Source of the DNA: Mycolicibacterium mageritense
GTDB taxonomy: Bacteria > Actinomycetota > Actinomycetes > Mycobacteriales > Mycobacteriaceae
Direction of reading: 5' to 3'
Assembly: GCF_010727475.1 (NCBI RefSeq)
Contig: NZ_AP022567.1
Location: 2,604,001-2,668,000 of the forward strand
Length of the DNA stretch: 64,000 nucleotides
Shown here: positions 58,476-64,000 of the stretch, in pieces
How the letters are laid out: each line of letters begins with the position of its first letter
Position numbering within the stretch: position 1 is the stretch's first letter
The notes under the pieces: generated by a model
The model's database searches: none
What the model saw: only the letters and a program-made list of their open reading frames with translations
Told to the model about the DNA's origin: nothing
Translations under genes and position numbers: made by a program

Positions 58476-59180
58476 TCAGTGGCCTGCGGGTTTGCGGGCA
58501 CCCGCGCGGCGGGAAGGTCTGGATGTCTTCAGTGGCTCGGCGGTCCTCTCGGGAAGCCTTGTCAGGCTTTCGATGTGGGCCAGCGCCATGTCGAGTGCGG
58601 TGGCCATCGGAGCGACATCATGATTCGCCTGCGCCAGTAGGTAGCCGCCCTGGAGTGCGGCCATCAACCCGGTGGCCAATGCGTCCGGATCGGCCCCGGC
58701 AGGAAGGATCCCGCCGTCTTGCATGCGCCGAAAGCCGGCTGCCAGCAGGCCCTCCCACGTCCCGAAGTGCGCTGACAGCGACGCGCGTGCCTGTTCGTCT
58801 TGATCGGAAAGCTCGATCACCATGCTGCCCAGCGCGCAGCCGTGGGCACCGCCCTGCAGGGCAGCGCCTTGCACCAGGGCGTCCCGCCAGCGCCGGAGAC
58901 CGCTCATGGACTTTATGCGGGCCAGGCGCTGCTCCTCGCGCGCGAGAACCTGTTCGGCCCGCAGTGCCACCACCGCACGCACCAGTTCAGGCTTGCCGGT
59001 GGGAAAATGTTTGTAGAGTTGGGACTTGCTCGTGCCGGTCGCAGCGCGCACGTCGTCGAGAGTGACGGCGTTGACGCCACGGACATACATCAGATCAGCG
59101 GCCGACGAGACTATCCGGGCACGGGTCGCCTCCCCGCGCGCGGTCGTCCGCCGGGGAACCGGACGTTCATCGCTGGTCAC
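58476..59180 (-). CDS. TetR-family transcriptional regulator
   Basis: The 234-residue protein has the TetR N-terminal helix-turn-helix (RARIVSSAADLMYVRGVNAV, TLDDVRAATGTSKSQLYKHF) and a helical ligand domain with GAHGCALGSMVIELSDQDEQ, a feature of the AcrR/YcdC-like group. A basic tail (KTSRPSRRAGARKPAGH) ends it. It is on the same strand as the flavoprotein gene, 36 bp downstream of it, so probably in one transcript with it. Its target could be that gene or a transport function elsewhere. Confidence 0.85.
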   Translation of the reverse strand: MTSDERPVPRRTTARGEATRARIVSSAADLMYVRGVNAVTLDDVRAATGTSKSQLYKHFPTGKPELVRAVVALRAEQVLAREEQRLARIKSMSGLRRWRDALVQGAALQGGAHGCALGSMVIELSDQDEQARASLSAHFGTWEGLLAAGFRRMQDGGILPAGADPDALATGLMAALQGGYLLAQANHDVAPMATALDMALAHIESLTRLPERTAEPLKTSRPSRRAGARKPAGH

Positions 59181-59216
59181 CGGCGCGACACTACCGGGTG
59201 TGCCAGGCGGGCTGGA

Positions 59217-60626
59217 CTAGAAGTTGATCATCTTTCCGGTCAGGCCGTGGAACGTCTCCTGCAGAGCCTCGGACAACGTCGGATGGGTATGCACGTTGCG
59301 GACCAGTTCCTCGACGGTCAGATCCCAGCGCTGGGCCAGGGTGAGCTCGGGCAGGAGTTCGGCGACGTCGGCGCCGACCAGATGTGCACCCAGCAGTTCC
59401 CCGTGTGCGCGATCGGCGATGACCTTCGCAAATCCGGTGGGATCTCCGTAGCCATGGGCTTTTCCGTTCGCGCGGAATGGGAACTTGGCCACGGAGATGT
59501 CGCTGCCACGTGCAGCGGCATCCTCGCGGGCCTGCTCCTCGGTCAGGCCGAAACTTGCCACCTGCGGTTGGCAGAAGGTCACGCGTGGCATCATCGCGTA
59601 ATCGGTCACCCCCAGCGTCGGTGCGCCTGCCACGCTTTCGGCCGCGATTATGCCCTGGGCCTCGGCGACATGGGCGAGCATCAGCTTGGCGGTGACATCA
59701 CCGACGGCGTACACGCCGGGCACAGTCGTCTGCATGACGTCGTCGATAACGATGCCGCCGGTGCGAGGGTCGACCGCCACGCCGAGTCTCTCCAGGCCGT
59801 AGCCCGCGGTATTGGGAGCGAACCCGATGGCCTGCAAGACGACATCGACGCTGAGTGTTTCCGCGTCGGCAGCGCCGGGCCTGCGATATGTCAGGTGGAC
59901 GGCGTCAGGGGTTTCGATCATGCCCTCGATATGCGTACCGACCAGGATCGCGACGCCGAGTCTGCGGTAGGCCTTGGCGATTTCTCGGGAGACATCGACA
60001 TCCTCGTTGGGCAGCACTCGTTGCAGGCTTTCCACCACAGTCACGGAAACGCCGTAATTCGCAAGCACATACGCGAATTCGATGCCGATCGGGCCCGCGC
60101 CGATGATCGCGATGGACTCCGGTAGCTCGCGGGACATGATCTGTTCCTCGTACGTGCGCACCCGGGGTCCGCGCCGGGTGCCGGGCAGCAGCCGAGGGCT
60201 CGCGCCCGCGGCGATGATCGCCGCGTCGAAGCTGATCCGGGTGTCGATGTCCCCGCTCTTGATATGCATGGTGTGGCGGTCGAGAAAAGACCCCTGACCT
60301 TCGTACTCGTCGATGTTGTTCTTGCGCATGAGAAACCGCAGACCGCGCACTCGCTCCACGGCGACCCGGCGGGAGCGGTCGAACGCCGTGGGATAGCGCA
60401 TGGTGGTCGCGCCTTCGATACCGAACGTCCCGGCGTCCACGCGCAGCAGGTGCGCGATCTCGGCGTTGCGCAGCAGCGCCTTGGACGGGATGCAGCCGAC
60501 GTTCAGACACACGCCGCCCCAGTAGTGGGCTTCGACGACGGCCACTGACAAGCCCAGCTGCGCGGCGCGGATGGCAGCCACGTACCCGCCCGAACCCGCT
60601 CCGAGCACTACGACGTCATACCGCAT
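59217..60626 (-). CDS. lpd: Dihydrolipoamide dehydrogenase-like flavoprotein disulfide reductase
   Basis: The 469-residue protein has the FAD loop VVLGAGSGGYVAAIRAAQLG, the redox-active disulfide GVCLNVGCIPSKALLR (Cys near 41 and 46), an NAD-binding motif IAIIGAGPIGIEFAYVLANY near 178, AVGDVTAKLMLAHVAEAQG near 310 and the C-terminal catalytic His-Glu in VHTHPTLSEALQETF near 448-453. This is complete Lpd architecture. It lies away from any E1/E2 genes, so it may be a second lipoamide dehydrogenase or a relative used for another disulfide. It is preceded by a 261-bp gap. Confidence 0.85.
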   Translation of the reverse strand: MRYDVVVLGAGSGGYVAAIRAAQLGLSVAVVEAHYWGGVCLNVGCIPSKALLRNAEIAHLLRVDAGTFGIEGATTMRYPTAFDRSRRVAVERVRGLRFLMRKNNIDEYEGQGSFLDRHTMHIKSGDIDTRISFDAAIIAAGASPRLLPGTRRGPRVRTYEEQIMSRELPESIAIIGAGPIGIEFAYVLANYGVSVTVVESLQRVLPNEDVDVSREIAKAYRRLGVAILVGTHIEGMIETPDAVHLTYRRPGAADAETLSVDVVLQAIGFAPNTAGYGLERLGVAVDPRTGGIVIDDVMQTTVPGVYAVGDVTAKLMLAHVAEAQGIIAAESVAGAPTLGVTDYAMMPRVTFCQPQVASFGLTEEQAREDAAARGSDISVAKFPFRANGKAHGYGDPTGFAKVIADRAHGELLGAHLVGADVAELLPELTLAQRWDLTVEELVRNVHTHPTLSEALQETFHGLTGKMINF

Positions 60627-60887
60627 GGACCGGCCCTTCCTTTGTTACGTACGTCGGGGTGACGGCAGGTCCACCGCGGGGCGTCGGGTAGCTGCCTGGT
60701 GATGGACTCCCGTACGAATAACACGGAGTGGCAACATATTACAGCGATATCCCGTTGACCGTACCTTCGGAAGCCCTGAATCACCCGGCAATGCCGTTGC
60801 ACTCACCCGGGTGAATTTCTCGGCAGGGTGATGACGGCTCACCCCGGGGCGGTGGAGGCTGCTCTACAGATGGCGAACGGAGGGTAA

Positions 60888-61136
60888 GTGCAGCCGACGA
60901 TGTACGAGATCTGCGTTCGAGGGCGCGTGACCGAGCGGCTCGGATCCGCAATAGAAGGGATGCGCCTTGAATCCCGCGCGACAGAAACTGCGTTCATCGG
61001 TGAAATCCGGGACCAGTCACAACTTTACGGACTGTTGGACCGGGTCCGTGACCTAGGTCTTGAACTCATCAGCGTACAACCGTGGCTCGCGGTTGATCCG
61101 TCAAGGCATTCCAATGGGAAGGCAGCCAGAAAATGA
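60888..61136 (+). CDS. Small conserved-looking soluble protein
   Basis: The 82-residue protein starts at GTG 60888 (QPTMYEICVRGRVTERLGSA) with GGAGGG upstream. The middle (AFIGEIRDQSQLYGLLDRVR, DLGLELISVQPW) looks like a small ferredoxin-like alpha/beta fold. I do not recognise a named family. Its stop overlaps the start of the cupin gene (ATGA), so it heads a coupled operon of cupin, DoxX and NmrA-like genes. Function unknown. Confidence 0.65.
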   Translation: MQPTMYEICVRGRVTERLGSAIEGMRLESRATETAFIGEIRDQSQLYGLLDRVRDLGLELISVQPWLAVDPSRHSNGKAARK

Positions 61137-61579
61137 CCCCGAAAGCACTACTCACCGTCCTGCTCGCCGGTGCCATGGTCGCGCCCGCGGCGCACGCTGA
61201 CCCGTCATCGCAAAATGGTCAAAACCCCATCGTCCGACCGGTTTTCGACCAACCAGCCAATATTCCCGGTAAGTCGCTACAAGCAGTGGCCGTCACCTAT
61301 CCACCCGGAGCCCGGAGCGCCGCTCACCACCACGCGAAATCGGCGTTCATCATGGCCTACGTGGTCTCGGGGTCGATCCGCAGTCAGCTCGAAGGCGAGC
61401 CCGCGCGGGTCTACCACGCGGGCGAGACGTGGAGCGAAAGCCCGGGCGCACACCACACCATCAGCGAGAACGCCAGCACGACCGAGCCCGCTGAGCTTCT
61501 CGCGGTCTTCCTGGTCGACACCGGAGACGGCCCGCTCACCGTCGACGACGCCGGGGTCGATGAGCCGCCGGGCCGGTGA
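61133..61579 (+). CDS. Secreted cupin-domain protein
   Basis: The 148-residue protein has a signal peptide (ALLTVLLAGAMVAPAAHA). The cupin barrel follows: motif 1 PPGARSAAHHHAKSAFIMAYVVSG, motif 2 GETWSESPGAHHTISENAST. The metal-binding His set is HH near 67-68 and HH later. ATG 61133 overlaps the previous stop. Secreted small cupins of this type are often linked to redox or toxic-compound stress. It is followed by a DoxX gene 12 bp later. Substrate unknown. Confidence 0.8.
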   Translation: MTPKALLTVLLAGAMVAPAAHADPSSQNGQNPIVRPVFDQPANIPGKSLQAVAVTYPPGARSAAHHHAKSAFIMAYVVSGSIRSQLEGEPARVYHAGETWSESPGAHHTISENASTTEPAELLAVFLVDTGDGPLTVDDAGVDEPPGR

Positions 61580-61591
61580 TGAGAAGGGGAC

Positions 61592-62065
61592 ATGGTCATG
61601 CAGGTAGTTGAACCGATCCGGATTGTGCGGACCGCGCTGCGGCTGTCGCTCGCGGCAGCCTTTCTATCCGCTGTTGCCGACCGATTCGGTTGGTGGGCGC
61701 CTTTGGGTCAGGGTAGCTGGGGGAGCATGAGCGCATTCGCCGGCTATCTGCACCAGCTGGTGCCGTTTGCTTCTGGCTGGTTCCTGACGGCCATCGCATG
61801 GGTGGCCACGGCTACCGAAACAACTCTGGGAGTCTTGCTCGTGACCGGCTGGCGGCCGAAGCTCGTCGGCGCTGCGGCGTGCCTGGTGATCATAGTGTTC
61901 GGCACGGCGATGGCGGTATCCCTCGGTGTGCAGTCACCGCTCAGTTACAGCGTCTTCACCGCAGCAAGCGCGGCTGCGGCCTACGCGGTTCTCGGTACCA
62001 CGTGGCCGCGACCCATGGCCGGTCCCGCGCCCTCGTCAACCGCAACCCTGGGAGGTTCATCGTGA
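61592..62065 (+). CDS. DoxX-like membrane protein
   Basis: The 157-residue protein has four helices: ALRLSLAAAFLSAVADRFGW, FASGWFLTAIAWVATATETT, LVGAAACLVIIVFGTAMAVS and VFTAASAAAAYAVLG. DoxX/DoxD-type four-helix proteins act with redox enzymes or in oxidative-stress membrane complexes. ATG 61592 has AGAAGGGG upstream. Its stop overlaps the next gene's GTG (GTGA). Function in this operon is open. Confidence 0.75.
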   Translation: MVMQVVEPIRIVRTALRLSLAAAFLSAVADRFGWWAPLGQGSWGSMSAFAGYLHQLVPFASGWFLTAIAWVATATETTLGVLLVTGWRPKLVGAAACLVIIVFGTAMAVSLGVQSPLSYSVFTAASAAAAYAVLGTTWPRPMAGPAPSSTATLGGSS

Positions 62066-62826
62066 AGATTGTGATCATCGGCGGCCGTGGACTGATCGGC
62101 GGCAAGGTGGCGGCTCAGCTCAGCACACAGGGACACGATGTGCTCGTCGCCTCACGCCGATCAGGTGTCGATTCGCTCACCGGCGAGGGTCTCGCCGCCG
62201 CTGTTGCCGGCGCGGATGTCGTTGTCGACGTCGCCGATTCGCCGTTGTTCGACGATGAGCCGGTGATGCACTTCTTCACGACCGCGACCACGAATCTTCT
62301 TTCTGCCGAACGCGAAGCGGGGGTCGGTCATCACGTCGCGTTGTCGGTGGTGGGCGCGGAGAAGATGCCGGACAGCGGGTACAACACCGCGAAAGCAGTT
62401 CAGGAACGGCTGATCGCAGGTTCGGATCGGCCGTATTCGATAGTGCGGGCAACTCCGTTCTTCGAATTCGCACTCGCCTTGGCTGATTCCGCGACCGACG
62501 GGGACATCGTCAGGCTGCCACCCGCGCTGTTCCGTCCGATCGCCGCCGACGATGTGGCGACGGCCGTGGCCCGCGCGGCGGTTGCGCCGCCTACCAACGC
62601 GATCACGGAGATCGCCGGGCCTGAGGCCATGGGGATGGACGACTTTGTGCGCATGGGCCTAGCCGCCAACAGTGATCGGCGTCAGGTCGTGACCGAACCA
62701 CGAGCACCGTACTTCGGTGCGGTGATCGATGATCGCACCCTCGCACCCGACGACAACGCCACGATCTTCACCACTCGGTACTCCGAATGGATCGACGCCG
62801 CCTCCGACCGCCGCCAGGGAACGTGA
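62062..62826 (+). CDS. NmrA-like/atypical SDR NAD(P)-binding protein (paralogue of 38666-39415)
   Basis: The 254-residue protein begins at GTG 62062 with KIVIIGGRGLIGGKVAAQLS. It resembles the gene at 38666: VVVDVADSPLFDDEPVMHFF, GVGHHVALSVVGAEKMPDSG, YNTAKAVQERLIAGSDRPYS, IVRATPFFEFA and YFGAVIDD. The start is coupled to DoxX by GTGA. The pair shows duplication within the genome or two similar transfers. Probable role is a reductase or redox-responsive NAD(P)H-binding protein for the operon's substrate. Confidence 0.75.
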   Translation: MKIVIIGGRGLIGGKVAAQLSTQGHDVLVASRRSGVDSLTGEGLAAAVAGADVVVDVADSPLFDDEPVMHFFTTATTNLLSAEREAGVGHHVALSVVGAEKMPDSGYNTAKAVQERLIAGSDRPYSIVRATPFFEFALALADSATDGDIVRLPPALFRPIAADDVATAVARAAVAPPTNAITEIAGPEAMGMDDFVRMGLAANSDRRQVVTEPRAPYFGAVIDDRTLAPDDNATIFTTRYSEWIDAASDRRQGT

Positions 62827-62841
62827 AGGGAGAGACGGTCG

Positions 62842-63708
62842 ATGATCGACTCAGAATCAGAATCGACAATGACCGTGCTGCAGGAAGTGCGGTCACCGTC
62901 GATTCCCGCGAACGCCCACGTGCTGACCGTCCTCGTCAGCCATCCACCTGGTGCCGCGGGTTACCCGCCGCATCGGCTGCCCGGCGGCCCCGGATTCGGC
63001 TACATGATCGACGGCGAGATGTTGTTCGAGATCGAGGGAGAAGCGCCACGTGTTCTCCGCGCCGGTGACGCGTTCTGGGGATCCGGTGGCGATGTGATCC
63101 ACTATCGGGACGCCAACAACCGCGCCGACATTCCCTGCAGCTTCGTCCTCACCTTGCTGTGTGCACCCGGACGTCCGGTGCTGGAACCGGTTACGGACGA
63201 GGATCTGCAGCATCGAAAGCCCCAGCGCGTCAGCGCAATCAGCGCGAGCGCCAGCTCTGATGACGAGCGCAAACGTCAATGGCGCGAGGTCACGCGTGAG
63301 CTGGTGTTGACCGGGGCCACTGCGACGGTCGCAGTACCCGCCCCGCAAGCGCACGCCTCGATGTCGATCAGCGTGAAAGGCAAGGCGCTGTCGGAAGACC
63401 TGTTGCTCGCCACCACCGGGAACGTCGCCATGCCCTCCGTCGACGACAACACAGACACCTACACCCGCTCCATGAGCGTGGTACCGATGCGACTCGACGT
63501 ACTCAGCCAGGTGCCCGAGATCTCCGTTCTGGCACACGGCATGACCGAGCCGGCCGAACTTCGGTTGGTGGTCGAATTGGCTGCGCGAAACCCGCAGAAC
63601 CACACCGCCTCCGTGCTGAGGTGCGAATTCGACTCCGTGCGCCTCGATCCGCAGGCTCCGCTCGCACGCCTAGAGTTCGAGCCGCAACATGTCGAATCGC
63701 GCCGGTAG
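62842..63708 (+). CDS. Cupin-domain protein with extra C-terminal beta-rich domain
   Basis: The 288-residue protein has an N-terminal cupin (about 30-120: SHPPGAAGYPPHRLPGGPGF, MLFEIEGEAPRVLRAGDAFW and GSGGDVIHYRDANN). Its C-terminal half, about 155-288, is an unrecognised domain with ELVLTGATATVAVPAPQAHA, DLLLATTGNVAMPS and LVVELAARNPQNHTASVL, beta-rich by pattern. No signal peptide is evident. It follows the NmrA-like gene by 15 bp. Function unknown. Confidence 0.65.
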   Translation: MIDSESESTMTVLQEVRSPSIPANAHVLTVLVSHPPGAAGYPPHRLPGGPGFGYMIDGEMLFEIEGEAPRVLRAGDAFWGSGGDVIHYRDANNRADIPCSFVLTLLCAPGRPVLEPVTDEDLQHRKPQRVSAISASASSDDERKRQWREVTRELVLTGATATVAVPAPQAHASMSISVKGKALSEDLLLATTGNVAMPSVDDNTDTYTRSMSVVPMRLDVLSQVPEISVLAHGMTEPAELRLVVELAARNPQNHTASVLRCEFDSVRLDPQAPLARLEFEPQHVESRR

Positions 63709-63754
63709 CGCCCGCGCTGCGGCAAATCACCCAGAGCCGAGGAGAGGACCGAGT

Positions 63755-64000
63755 ATGCACTTTGACGCCAAGAAGGTGATCGTGGTCGGCGGAAGCGCCG
63801 GTATAGGGCGGCAAGTCGCCGTGGACGTCGTCGAAGGCGGCGGTAGCGCTGTGATCGTCGGGAACTCGAAAACGCGGGTCGACGACACCGTCGCCGAGCT
63901 CACGAGCCGGGGTGGCCGAGCCTGGGGAATCGCCGCCGAGTTGACTGACCGCGCGGCTGTCACTGATGTGGGGCGCACGCTATCCGAGCAGCACACCGAC
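63755..64000 (+). CDS. Classical short-chain dehydrogenase, 5' part only
   Basis: From ATG 63755, 82 residues run off the window. The Rossmann start KKVIVVGGSAGIGRQVAVDV carries the classical TGxxxGIG-type loop (here VGGSAGIG), followed by SAVIVGNSKTRVDDTVAEL and AWGIAAELTDRAAV. The catalytic Ser-Tyr-Lys region is outside the window. GGAGAGG stands before the ATG. It is probably part of the cupin/DoxX/NmrA operon, 46 bp after the last gene. Confidence 0.8.
   Translation, partial: MHFDAKKVIVVGGSAGIGRQVAVDVVEGGGSAVIVGNSKTRVDDTVAELTSRGGRAWGIAAELTDRAAVTDVGRTLSEQHTD

Noticed and set aside
1..64000. tRNA, rRNA or CRISPR array
   Set aside because: No cloverleaf-like gene, rRNA segment or regular spacer-repeat array was recognised in reading the window.

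Overview
The window is high-GC actinobacterial chromosome. The block holding an inositol-3-phosphate synthase gene, a PadR regulator, ponA1, and rpsF-ssb-rpsR-rplI-dnaB has the gene order known from mycobacteria (the Rv0046c-Rv0058 region of M. tuberculosis). Together with the many catabolic operons, the F420-type oxidoreductase and the erythrulose-type kinase, this points to a fast-growing environmental mycobacterium close to Mycolicibacterium smegmatis. The species call is inference from gene content; no search was run.

Layout. 1-10.3 kb: a MarR fragment, a polar amino-acid ABC transporter (ATPase plus a fused binding protein-permease), a GntR regulator, an F420/LLM oxidoreductase, a Tat-exported PhoX-type phosphatase, an alpha/beta hydrolase and a large LuxR regulator, all on the minus strand. 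10.4-22.8 kb: the conserved core, with inositol synthesis, cell-wall synthesis (ponA1), a GT87-like membrane glycosyltransferase, two tandem Pro-rich membrane proteins, the S6-SSB-S18-L9 operon with a strong terminator, and dnaB. 22.8-27.4 kb: a decayed Tn7-like transposon with near-perfect 25-bp terminal inverted repeats and internal transposase-binding-type repeats, inserted 11 bp after the dnaB stop codon. It contains a frameshifted tnsA, a truncated tnsB, a tnsC stub, the C-terminal relic of a Wadjet jetD gene and an intact OLD-like ATPase/TOPRIM gene. The last ~355 bp of dnaB has foreign-looking codon use although the protein is intact, so foreign DNA appears to have entered here more than once. 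27.6-30.8 kb: a 1053-residue adenylate cyclase/AAA signalling protein.

31-41.6 kb is accessory: a BTAD/NB-ARC regulator, a tandem pair of secreted proteins ending in a GICDGCC motif, an isoprenylcysteine/MddA-type membrane methyltransferase with a SAM methyltransferase, an NmrA-like dehydrogenase, a class A beta-lactamase-fold lipoprotein and a secreted coiled-coil protein with an M15-like C-terminus.

41.7-58.5 kb holds three sugar or acid catabolic units, each with its own regulator. (i) A GntR-controlled operon has a DhaK-DhaL fusion kinase, a 3-hydroxyacyl-CoA/L-gulonate-type dehydrogenase, a 29-residue membrane microprotein, an ACS-type MFS carrier, a xylose-isomerase-like TIM-barrel protein and a triosephosphate-isomerase homologue. 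It can be read as a route from a sugar acid through a 3-keto acid and L-erythrulose to D-erythrulose 4-phosphate. (ii) An IclR gene is divergent from an aspartase/fumarase-superfamily lyase and an MFS carrier. (iii) A LacI-controlled FrcBCA-like ABC operon carries two different kinases. 58.5-64 kb: a TetR gene and a dihydrolipoamide-dehydrogenase-like flavoprotein, then an operon of cupin, DoxX, NmrA-like and SDR proteins that runs off the window.
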